DNA of 10,274 bases from Rickettsiales bacterium (GTDB lineage Bacteria > Pseudomonadota > Alphaproteobacteria > TMED127), in contig PALU01000029.1 in assembly GCA_002706585.1 (NCBI GenBank), forward strand, positions 24,465-34,738, given 5' to 3'. A model generated the notes under the pieces. It was not told where the DNA came from, did no database searches, and saw only the letters and a program-made list of their open reading frames with translations. Positions 1-6,480 of this stretch are shown one piece after another; within the stretch, counting starts at the first letter, position 1, and every line of letters starts with the position of its first letter. The position numbers and the translations under genes were made by a program.

Positions 1-1013
1 AAATCTAATCTGATGAGCATTTCTGTATTAGTAGCACAAACCAAAAGGTCTCCATTCCAATCAGAAAATTCATTCCCTTTATAAAAATTTATATTCCCAA
101 CTGCTATTGAGGGTACCCATGTAATTATAGGTTTGTTGTAATTCATTTTAAAAGGTGTCGTGCCAATCCTTTTTCCACTATATTCTGTTCCTCCCCAGGC
201 TATATTTTTCCAACCAAAATTTGCTGCATACTCTACTTTTCCAATATTATCGCCACCTTTAGGTCCATGTTGAGAAAAATAAATATTTTCATCTTTTGGA
301 GATATTGCCATTCCTTGAGGGTTTCTAACGCCAATAAGATAAATTTCAGGTAACCAATCTGAGTATTCTTCAAATGCTGGATTGTTCTTTGGAATTGAAC
401 CATCAGTATTTATTCTAATAATACTTCCAGGGTGTTTTGTGGGATCTTGAGCTATCATACCTTCACCTCTTTCACCAAAACTTGCAAAGATTTTATTGTC
501 TTTTATTAAAATTCGCGATCCCCAATGTAAATTTTTTTTTAGTTTAGGTTCAGCTAACAGCAAAATTTCAAAGTTTTTTATCTCATCATCATGTAACTTA
601 CCTCTTGCTATTGCAGTGCTTGAACCAGCTATCTTTCTTTTATTAGATGATTCTTTTTTGAAATCATGACTGTAAGAGAAATATATATAACCATCACTAT
701 GGGCATAGACATCAAGCAACCCCCCTTGTTGATAAGTTATACTATTACTATATTTTATACTTTTTATCTCATGACTAATTTCACTTAATTTTCCTGAGTT
801 GACATTAATTTTTAAGAGTCTTCCATTTTTTTCTGTCACAACCAGGTTAGAGTTGTCTATAAAAGTTATTCCCCAAGGGTAGTTCAATTCACTCTTTGTT
901 ACTTTTTTTAATTTAAATTTTGTTGATGTTAGAGGATAATCTTTATAATTACTAAAAATATTTTCTGCATAGAGTGAATTGGCTAGAAAAAAAAATATTA
1001 CAAAGATTTTCAT
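1..1013 (-). CDS. PQQ-dependent aldose sugar dehydrogenase, exported (3' end beyond window)
   Basis: Read on the minus strand from ATG at 1013-1011, the frame stays open for 337 codons and runs off the window at position 1, so the C-terminus is missing. Residues 1-16 form a short signal peptide ending in SLYA, predicting a periplasmic protein. Family features of the soluble glucose/sorbosone dehydrogenase beta-propeller (E. coli YliI/Asd type) appear in order: YPWGITF near 45-51, VTEKNGRL 59-66, QGGLLDV 96-102, LHWGSRI 162-168 with the candidate catalytic base His163, GVRNPQG 228-234 with Arg230 matching the PQQ-contacting Arg, and QHGPKGGDNI 248-257 followed by NFGW 265-268. Such enzymes oxidise aldose sugars to lactones using PQQ and calcium, passing electrons to the respiratory chain. 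No PQQ biosynthesis gene is visible here. YliI is about 370 residues, so probably few tens of codons are missing. The family is clear; the substrate is unknown. Confidence 0.9.
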   Translation of the reverse strand, partial: MKIFVIFFFLANSLYAENIFSNYKDYPLTSTKFKLKKVTKSELNYPWGITFIDNSNLVVTEKNGRLLKINVNSGKLSEISHEIKSIKYSNSITYQQGGLLDVYAHSDGYIYFSYSHDFKKESSNKRKIAGSSTAIARGKLHDDEIKNFEILLLAEPKLKKNLHWGSRILIKDNKIFASFGERGEGMIAQDPTKHPGSIIRINTDGSIPKNNPAFEEYSDWLPEIYLIGVRNPQGMAISPKDENIYFSQHGPKGGDNIGKVEYAANFGWKNIAWGGTEYSGKRIGTTPFKMNYNKPIITWVPSIAVGNINFYKGNEFSDWNGDLLVCATNTEMLIRLD

Positions 1014-1071
1014 TTTTTAATTTTAATGTTTATAGATTACAATTAAATTAAATATATAATAATTAAAATAA
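1014..1071. promoter_or_regulatory. Divergent promoter region between sugar dehydrogenase and maoC
   Basis: This 58-bp spacer separates two divergently oriented start codons and must hold both promoters, or the leaders of both. On the plus strand a perfect TATAAT lies at 1055-1060, which would put the transcription start only a few bases before the ATG at 1072, giving a nearly leaderless mRNA. No good -35 hexamer sits 16-18 bp upstream of it. On the minus strand a TATAAA lies at 1034-1029. No Shine-Dalgarno sequence precedes either ATG. In such AT-rich DNA -10-like hexamers occur by chance, so the individual elements are tentative even though a divergent promoter region is expected here. Confidence 0.4.
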
Positions 1072-1518
1072 ATGAAGCTAGATCAATTTAATAAATTGCA
1101 CGGATTTTTCATAGAAGATCTAAAAGTTGGACAAGAGGCGATCTTATCTAAAACTATAACTGAAGCTGATATTGCAAATTTTTCTGGAGTAACAGGTGAT
1201 AATAACCCAGTTCATATTAGTGATGATTTTGCTAGTAAAACAATTTTTAAAAAAAGGGTGGCTCACGGTTTTTTTACTGCGAGTTTGATTTCAACATTGA
1301 TTGCTACAAAATTACCTGGACCCGGAAGTATTTACATAAGCCAGACCTTAAAATTTTTAGCCCCAGCTTATATAGGAGACAACATACTAACCAAGGCAAT
1401 AATACAAAAAATAGATAAAGAAAAGAGAAGAGTAAATCTTTTAACAGAATGCTTTATTTCCGACAAAAAAATACTAACTGGTGAAGCTGAGATTTTGGTA
1501 GATACAAAAAGTGAGTAA
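1072..1518 (+). CDS. MaoC-like (R)-specific enoyl-CoA hydratase
   Basis: A 148-residue single hot-dog domain protein, the usual length of stand-alone PhaJ/MaoC-type hydratases. The hydratase-2 active-site signature is intact: TGDNNPVH at 41-48, giving the catalytic pair Asp43 and His48 with the five-residue spacing known from Aeromonas PhaJ. It is followed by VAHGFFTASLIST at 63-75 and LPGPGSIYISQ at 81-91, both typical of this family. The family adds water to trans-2-enoyl-CoA to give (R)-3-hydroxyacyl-CoA in the cytoplasm; the actual acyl substrate cannot be read from the sequence, and no PHA synthase or beta-oxidation gene is nearby. The N-terminal FIEDLKVGQEA segment at 13-23 is the usual strand leading into the fold. 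ATG at 1072 is the first start after the divergent spacer. Its stop codon directly abuts the ribF start, so it probably heads the ribF-ileS-lspA transcript. Confidence 0.88.
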   Translation: MKLDQFNKLHGFFIEDLKVGQEAILSKTITEADIANFSGVTGDNNPVHISDDFASKTIFKKRVAHGFFTASLISTLIATKLPGPGSIYISQTLKFLAPAYIGDNILTKAIIQKIDKEKRRVNLLTECFISDKKILTGEAEILVDTKSE

Positions 1519-2445
1519 ATGTTAATTTTTAGGTCATTGAAGATTCCTAAAAAGTTATTTGGCTCTGTGCTTGCAATAGGTAATTTTGACGGAGTTCATC
1601 TCGGTCATCAAAGCGTGATATTGAAAGCTAAGGAAATTGCTAAAGACTCCCAAAGTAAAGTTGGTGTTTTAACCTTTGAACCTCATCTAAAATGTTATTT
1701 CAAAAAAGAATATGAATATTTTAGGCTAACTCCTTTTAGAACAAAAATAGAAATTCTTAAATCTTTAGGTGTGGAATTTGTGATTAATTTAACTTTTAAT
1801 AAAAATCTATCTAAGATTTCAGCGAACGATTTTCTGAAAATTTTTTTAATTGAGAATTTAAAAGTTTCTCACGTGGTGACAGGGTTTGATTTTGTATTTG
1901 GAAATAAGCAAAGTGGTGATATAGATCTTATTAGAAAATACTCAAAGGATTTAAGAAAATTTAATTATACTGAAGTATCAGAATTAAATATTAATAATCA
2001 AGAAATTTCATCATCACATATTAGAAACCTTTTAAGAAGTGGAGATATAAGTGAAGCAAATTTAATTTTATCAAGGCGATGGACAATAGTTTCAAGAGTA
2101 ATTAAAGGGGAACAAAAAGCTAGGAAAATTGGATTTAAAACTGCCAATTTAAAAATTAATAAATATTGTGATCTATGTCCTGGGGTCTACTCTGTGTCAA
2201 TTTTTTTTGAAAAAAATAATAAGGAATATTTTGGAATAGCAAATTTTGGAATCAAACCAACTTTTAATAAAGTTGATCCTTTGTTAGAAATACATATTTT
2301 TAATTTTGATAGAGTAATTTATGGTAAAAAGATTAAAGTATCATTTAAAAAATTTATTAGAAGAGAAAAGAAGTTTGAATCAATTCAAAAACTTAAAGAG
2401 CAAATTCAAGAAGATATTAATTTTGTAAAAACTGATAATGACTGA
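1519..2445 (+). CDS. ribF: Bifunctional riboflavin kinase / FMN adenylyltransferase (FAD synthetase)
   Basis: Makes FMN from riboflavin and then FAD, using ATP, in the cytoplasm. The 308-residue length fits bacterial RibF. The N-terminal adenylyltransferase domain (about 15-185) shows GNFDGVHLGH at 21-30 (the nucleotidyltransferase HxGH motif), TFEPHL 52-57, VTGFDFVFG 120-128 and SSSHIRNLLRSGDISEAN 164-181. The C-terminal flavokinase domain (about 186-305) shows PGVYSV 221-226, NFGIKPTF 242-249 and LEIHIF 256-261, with Glu257 as the likely catalytic base. An oddity is the kinase loop: the usual RGRxxGFPTAN reads KARKIGFKTAN at 200-210, so Lys207 replaces the proline of the PTAN motif and Ala201 replaces a conserved glycine, while Thr208 and Asn210, the metal/phosphate-contacting positions, remain. 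ATG follows immediately after the upstream stop with only a weak GTGAG as a possible ribosome site. It overlaps ileS by 8 nt. Confidence 0.95.
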   Translation: MLIFRSLKIPKKLFGSVLAIGNFDGVHLGHQSVILKAKEIAKDSQSKVGVLTFEPHLKCYFKKEYEYFRLTPFRTKIEILKSLGVEFVINLTFNKNLSKISANDFLKIFLIENLKVSHVVTGFDFVFGNKQSGDIDLIRKYSKDLRKFNYTEVSELNINNQEISSSHIRNLLRSGDISEANLILSRRWTIVSRVIKGEQKARKIGFKTANLKINKYCDLCPGVYSVSIFFEKNNKEYFGIANFGIKPTFNKVDPLLEIHIFNFDRVIYGKKIKVSFKKFIRREKKFESIQKLKEQIQEDINFVKTDND

Positions 2446-5227
2446 TTTTTCTAAGACTATAAAATTACCCTCTACAAAATTTTCCATGAAAGCAAACTTA
2501 GCAGAGACAGAGAATAATTGGATAAAATTTTGGAAAAACAATAATTTATATAAAAATTTAAAGGAAGAAAGTAATAAGTTTGAAAAATTTATTCTTCATG
2601 ATGGTCCTCCATATGCAAATGGAAATCTGCATATGGGTCATGCTTTAAATAAAATTTTAAAAGACATTGTTTGTAGAACAAAGTTCCAATCTTCATTAGA
2701 TGTAAATTATATTCCTGGATGGGATTGTCATGGACTTCCAATCGAATGGAACATTGAGGAAAAGTTTAGAAAATCAGGAAAGAAAAAAAATGAAATTGAT
2801 TTGGGTGTTTTTAGAAAAGAATGTAGAGAATTTGCCAGTTCATGGGTTGAAAAACAAAAAGAACAATTTAGTAGATTAGGAATTCAAAGTGATTGGAGTA
2901 CTATTTATACTACAATGACAAGAAGCTCAGAAGTCTCGATTGTGAAAGAGCTTTTAAAATTTCTTGAATCAGGTGAATTATATTTAGGATTTAAACCAGT
3001 TATGTGGTCTGTTGTTGAAAAAACTGCACTGGCGGAGGCTGAGGTTGAATATAAAGAAAAGATTTCAAAATCAATCTTTGTGAAATTTCCAGTACAAAAT
3101 ATATCTGAAGATTTATCTATAATAATTTGGACAACAACTCCTTGGACAATCCCATGTAATAGAGCAATTGCGTACTCACGACAACTTAAATACAAAAAAA
3201 TTTTAATTCTTAATGATTATGATCAAAAGAATTTAAAGAAGAATGACAAAGTAATAATTTCTGAAAACTTGATTGAGAATTTTTTATTACAGCACAAGGT
3301 AGAGAAATACAAAATTTTGGAGGATGTTAATGAAGATGAACTTAAAAACTTTATCTGTTCACATCCATTAAAAAAATTAGGTTTTAATTTTGAAATTAGA
3401 TTATTCCCAAGTAATCATGTAACAGATGAAACTGGATCTGGTTTTGTTCATATTGCACCAAATCACGGGGTCGAAGATTTTGAAGTTGGACTTAAATTTG
3501 GATTAGATAATTCAGAAACGGTAGATGATGGAGGTCTATATTCTAATAATGTTCCATTTTTTAAGGGAATTCATGTTTACAAAGCAGATGAGGAAGTAAT
3601 TCAACAATTGAATAAGTCTAAAAACTTATTAAGTGATGAGGATTATAATCATAGCTACCCTCACTCATGGAGATCAAAAGCTCCTTTAATTTTTAGAGCA
3701 ACATCACAATGGTTTATTTCAATGGAAAAAAACAAATTAAGGGATAAAGCAATTCAAGAGATTAATAATGTAAAATGGATTCCTGCCAGTAGCAAAAATA
3801 GGATATTGTCTATGGTTAAAGAAAGACCAGATTGGTGCGTTTCTCGCCAAAGATCTTGGGGAGTTCCAATAACAATTTTTATTTCAAAGAAATCTAATCA
3901 ACCTCTAATTGATAAAGAAGTTAATGCAAAAATTATTTCAAAACTAGATGAATTAGGTATAGATGCATGGTTTGAAAAACCAAATGATTTTTTTCTAACA
4001 AATAAATATAAAAGTGAAGATTTTATTAAGGTTGATTCAATACTTGATGTTTGGTTTGATTCAGGTTCGAGCCACGTTTTTGTCCTAAAAGATCAAGGTC
4101 TTACAAAAAAAGCTGACTTATATCTTGAAGGCTCCGATCAACATCGTGGTTGGTTTCAAACATCTTTACTAGAATCCTGTGCTATTTATAAAGAAAGTCC
4201 GTATAAGAGTGTTTTAACTCACGGTTTTGTTATTGATGATAAGGGCCGAAAAATGTCGAAGTCACTTGGTAATATAATTTTACCAAGTGATATTATAAAA
4301 AAATATGGAGCTGATATTCTTAGAATGTGGGTCGCAAGCTCGAATTTTACTGAAGATCTTAAGATAAGTTTTGAAAGCTTAAATCGTCTTAGTGATAGTT
4401 ACAGAAAAATAAGAAATACATTAAGATTTATTTTGGGAAATATGAAAGATTGGGACCCAAGAGAGAAAGTTAGCCATGAAGGTTTACCTGAACTTGAAAA
4501 ATATATCAGACATAAGTTATATAAAACAAATAATGAAGTTCAAAAAAATTATGACGAATTTAACTTTCATAAAACTTTCCAAATAATTTTAAGTTTTTGT
4601 TCTCAAGATTTGTCTGCCTTTTTCTTTGATATCAGAAAAGACTCTCTCTATTGTGATTCAATTAATTCTATTTCAAGACGTTCCTGCAGAACTGTTTTAA
4701 AAGATATCTTTCAATGCTTAATAACTTGGCTTGCACCGATAATTCCTTTTACTACAGAAGAAGCTTTTCAATCATGGAAAAGTGAAATTAATAAAACTGA
4801 AAAAATAAGTTGTCATTTATTAAAGTTTTTAGATTTACCAAAAATTTGGATTGAAAAAACATTAGAAAACGATTGGGAGAAAGTCTTAGAGATTAGAGAT
4901 GCATTCTCATATTCTATGGAAAAACACAGACAAAAAAAAGATATTAAATCTGGTTTAGAAGTGAAAGTGTATATTTTTTCAAAGGAGGAATCATATAAAA
5001 AAGTTTCTAAAAATATAGACTTAGCTGAAACTTTAATAGTCTCTGAAATAGAATTTGTTGAAAACAAAGATAAAGATTTTGATGTTTTTCCAGAAAATGA
5101 AAAACTATCTATTAAGATAAAAAAAATAACTGGTTTTAAATGTCCAAGATGTTGGAAGACTTTCTCTTCAAGTATAACAAAAGAAACTTGTTATAGATGT
5201 GATGAAGTAATAAATGAATCAAACTAA
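2438..5227 (+). CDS. ileS: Isoleucyl-tRNA synthetase
   Basis: Class I synthetase charging tRNA-Ile, 929 residues, a normal bacterial length. Signatures in order: GPPYANGNLHMGHALN at 56-71 with an HMGH version of the HIGH motif; PGWDCHGLP 93-101; the editing domain with WTTTPW 231-236 and GSGFVHIAPNHG 333-344, followed by Asp347, the position of the conserved editing aspartate that rejects valine; DVWFDSGSS 537-545; GSDQHRGW 565-572; and KMSKS at 605-609. The anticodon-binding helical domain follows, and the C-terminus carries a four-cysteine zinc site, Cys902, Cys905, Cys918 and Cys921. Presence of that zinc finger and the short editing insertion mark the bacterial type that is usually mupirocin-sensitive, as opposed to the eukaryote-like form. 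The start overlaps ribF by 8 nt and the end overlaps lspA by 14 nt, implying translational coupling. No good Shine-Dalgarno site precedes the ATG. Confidence 0.97.
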   Translation: MTDFSKTIKLPSTKFSMKANLAETENNWIKFWKNNNLYKNLKEESNKFEKFILHDGPPYANGNLHMGHALNKILKDIVCRTKFQSSLDVNYIPGWDCHGLPIEWNIEEKFRKSGKKKNEIDLGVFRKECREFASSWVEKQKEQFSRLGIQSDWSTIYTTMTRSSEVSIVKELLKFLESGELYLGFKPVMWSVVEKTALAEAEVEYKEKISKSIFVKFPVQNISEDLSIIIWTTTPWTIPCNRAIAYSRQLKYKKILILNDYDQKNLKKNDKVIISENLIENFLLQHKVEKYKILEDVNEDELKNFICSHPLKKLGFNFEIRLFPSNHVTDETGSGFVHIAPNHGVEDFEVGLKFGLDNSETVDDGGLYSNNVPFFKGIHVYKADEEVIQQLNKSKNLLSDEDYNHSYPHSWRSKAPLIFRATSQWFISMEKNKLRDKAIQEINNVKWIPASSKNRILSMVKERPDWCVSRQRSWGVPITIFISKKSNQPLIDKEVNAKIISKLDELGIDAWFEKPNDFFLTNKYKSEDFIKVDSILDVWFDSGSSHVFVLKDQGLTKKADLYLEGSDQHRGWFQTSLLESCAIYKESPYKSVLTHGFVIDDKGRKMSKSLGNIILPSDIIKKYGADILRMWVASSNFTEDLKISFESLNRLSDSYRKIRNTLRFILGNMKDWDPREKVSHEGLPELEKYIRHKLYKTNNEVQKNYDEFNFHKTFQIILSFCSQDLSAFFFDIRKDSLYCDSINSISRRSCRTVLKDIFQCLITWLAPIIPFTTEEAFQSWKSEINKTEKISCHLLKFLDLPKIWIEKTLENDWEKVLEIRDAFSYSMEKHRQKKDIKSGLEVKVYIFSKEESYKKVSKNIDLAETLIVSEIEFVENKDKDFDVFPENEKLSIKIKKITGFKCPRCWKTFSSSITKETCYRCDEVINESN

Positions 5228-5678
5228 AAAATTAATTTTTTCTCTACTATTATCGGGTTTTATAATTTCTCTAGATTTAATTACTAAATTTTATGTAAAA
5301 GAAAATATTAACCTTTTAATTTCAAATATGGAAATTTTTAAAGGTCTAAATTTTGTCTATGTTGAAAATCAAGGGATAAGTTTTGGTATATTTTCAAATT
5401 TAAATATTTCATTTTTTCTTGGCATAATTTCATTTTTAATTTCAACGTATATTTTATATTTGATTTATAATAGTAATGAGAAACTTGAGATTTTTTCTCT
5501 TTCGCTAATTTTGGGAGGAGCCGTTGGTAACGGTTTTGAAAGATTAACTCAAGAATTTGTTATTGATTTTATTGATATTTATTATGCTAATTTTCATTGG
5601 CCAGCATTTAATTTGGCTGATGCGTTTATAACAATTGGAGCCTTTTTTTTTCTTTTAAGTATTATTAAAACAAGGTAG
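5214..5678 (+). CDS. lspA: Lipoprotein signal peptidase (signal peptidase II)
   Basis: Inner-membrane aspartyl protease that cuts the signal peptide of diacylglyceryl-modified prolipoproteins just before the lipid-bearing cysteine. The 154-residue protein has four hydrophobic membrane segments, about 7-26, 64-86, 92-106 and 132-151. Conserved family positions are visible: Asp21 in the first helix, NQGISFG at 52-58 (the NxGxxFG block), GGAVGN at 101-106, VIDFID 116-121 and AFNLAD 131-136. Asp118 and Asp136 have the spacing of the catalytic aspartate pair seen in E. coli and Pseudomonas LspA. The GNxxDR motif instead reads GNGFER, so Glu109 replaces a nearly invariant aspartate. The ATG lies inside the end of ileS (14-nt overlap), as is common for the ileS-lspA pair. 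The next two genes encode lipoproteins that would be substrates. A possible weak GATGAAG precedes the start. Confidence 0.94.
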   Translation: MNQTKKLIFSLLLSGFIISLDLITKFYVKENINLLISNMEIFKGLNFVYVENQGISFGIFSNLNISFFLGIISFLISTYILYLIYNSNEKLEIFSLSLILGGAVGNGFERLTQEFVIDFIDIYYANFHWPAFNLADAFITIGAFFFLLSIIKTR

Positions 5679-5781
5679 TATTTAAATATAATATAATTCT
5701 TTATAAAAGACCTTGACAAATGTTATCAATGTATTCAAATACTACTAAATATTACTATAAAACCTTAGTAAGATACTATAT
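5679..5781 (+). promoter_or_regulatory. Candidate promoter region upstream of the lipoprotein genes
   Basis: This 103-bp gap is by far the longest non-coding stretch on the plus strand, so a promoter for the lipoprotein-M16-pgi block is plausible. A consensus -35 hexamer, TTGACA, is at 5713-5718, unusually GC-rich for its surroundings. The best -10 at an acceptable distance is AATACT at 5738-5743 with a long 19-bp spacer, which is poor. Two overlapping TATAAT hexamers at 5687-5692 and 5692-5697 lie upstream of the TTGACA and lack a -35 of their own. A six-base inverted repeat, TACTAA at 5743-5748 and TTAGTA at 5765-5770, sits just before the start codon. There is no GC-rich stem with a T-run, so no intrinsic terminator for lspA is seen. 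Confidence 0.35.
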
Positions 5782-6480
5782 ATGGTTGTTCGATTGATTC
5801 ACAAGTTTAAAATTTTAAATAAAGTTTCGTTGTTTCTATTCTCATTTTCCCTAATTTCATGTTCAACAATTGACTCAACAATTGATTCAACATGGGACTC
5901 AATTACATCAGCTGGAGATTATCTTTATGATTCGATTGCTATTTGGGAGAACAATGAAGAGCCAGAACAGAGTGAGGCAATTGTAATAGAGGAAGCGGTT
6001 GAGGTTCCTGATTTTGCTTTGCCAGAACAAGGAGTTCCATTATTAGATCAAAATTATAGTCAAATGCCACCACAACAAAATCCACAAAATTTTAGTAATT
6101 CATATTATGATCCGATATATAGAAGTCAAAGACAGTATTATTTTGTTGGTCCGAATGGCACACCAATGTTAGCACCACCACCACCACCATTCCCTCAATA
6201 TTCTATTGATCAAGCAAGAGAAACTGTACCTTATTCATATTACAACAATCTTAATGTGTCTCCGCAGAGAAATTTTGCTCCAAGAAATGATAGTAGTCTT
6301 TCAAATTTAGGCACTAATGAAAATTTCGAAGCTCCTCAACAAGTACAACCGCAAGTTCAACCAATTCAGAGGAATTTATCAAAAGAAGAGGAAATGGAGA
6401 TTTTTGGTATTCAAAATAATTGCATTAGAGTTACAGAAGATTATATTAATGGAGGGTATATGTGCGATGATTTTGACTAG
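5782..6480 (+). CDS. Proline/asparagine/glutamine-rich lipoprotein of unknown function
   Basis: A 232-residue predicted lipoprotein. Residues 1-26 are a signal peptide with basic residues, a hydrophobic core and the lipobox LISC, so Cys27 should be lipidated after cleavage by signal peptidase II. The next residue, Ser, rather than Asp, favours the outer membrane if ordinary Lol rules apply. Residues 28-39 are three STID/STID/STWD repeats. The rest is low in predicted globular structure: acidic stretch 58-75, VPDFALPEQ at 75-83, a proline- and glutamine-rich middle with five consecutive prolines at 132-136, and a short C-terminal segment 201-232 containing Cys214 and Cys228, possibly a disulfide. 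I do not recognise a family with confidence. Its position between lspA and the M16 pair is where alphaproteobacteria often encode DUF3035/BamF. No Shine-Dalgarno sequence precedes the ATG, and ATG 5782 is the only start giving the full signal peptide. It overlaps the next gene by 14 nt. Confidence 0.8.
   Translation: MVVRLIHKFKILNKVSLFLFSFSLISCSTIDSTIDSTWDSITSAGDYLYDSIAIWENNEEPEQSEAIVIEEAVEVPDFALPEQGVPLLDQNYSQMPPQQNPQNFSNSYYDPIYRSQRQYYFVGPNGTPMLAPPPPPFPQYSIDQARETVPYSYYNNLNVSPQRNFAPRNDSSLSNLGTNENFEAPQQVQPQVQPIQRNLSKEEEMEIFGIQNNCIRVTEDYINGGYMCDDFD
5863..5898 (+). repeat. Three tandem 12-bp repeats directly after the lipobox cysteine codon
   Basis: The units TCAACAATTGAC (5863-5874), TCAACAATTGAT (5875-5886) and TCAACATGGGAC (5887-5898) lie head to tail and in frame, encoding STID, STID and STWD as residues 28-39. 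The first two units differ at one base, and the third has diverged. Each of the first two contains the palindrome CAATTG. The repeat lengthens the flexible tether that follows the lipid anchor and could expand or contract without changing frame. Confidence 0.8.
6451..6456 (+). promoter_or_regulatory. Shine-Dalgarno site deciding the start of the second lipoprotein
   Basis: GGAGGG at 6451-6456 lies inside the end of the upstream lipoprotein gene, with about 11 nt from its GGAGG core to the ATG at 6467. This selects ATG 6467 over the in-frame ATG at 6449 and over further upstream in-frame starts such as 6317. Those longer versions would place many charged residues ahead of the hydrophobic core and spoil the lipoprotein signal peptide. 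Confidence 0.7.

Noticed and set aside
2630..2643. HMGH instead of HIGH in IleS as a possible defect
   Set aside because: Met at this position is a tolerated variant of the class I signature and all other motifs, including KMSKS and the zinc cysteines, are intact.
2905..3195. Minus-strand open frame inside ileS
   Set aside because: Fully antisense to the ileS editing domain, no family motif, no ribosome site; a shadow of a well-supported gene.
4813..5067. Minus-strand open frame near the end of ileS
   Set aside because: Low-complexity Ser/Phe-rich translation typical of antisense to Lys/Glu-rich coding sequence.
5743..5770. Possible terminator hairpin after lspA
   Set aside because: Only a six-base AT stem with a 16-base loop and no T-run; too weak for an intrinsic terminator.
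6175..6189. Five CCA codons in a row as a possible microsatellite
   Set aside because: Encodes an ordinary short proline run in a proline-rich linker; too short to argue for phase variation and a multiple of three, so it would not switch frame.
6317..6466. Upstream extension of the second lipoprotein gene
   Set aside because: It would overlap the first lipoprotein gene by about 160 nt and put a long basic stretch before the signal peptide; GGAGGG and the lipobox place the start at 6467.
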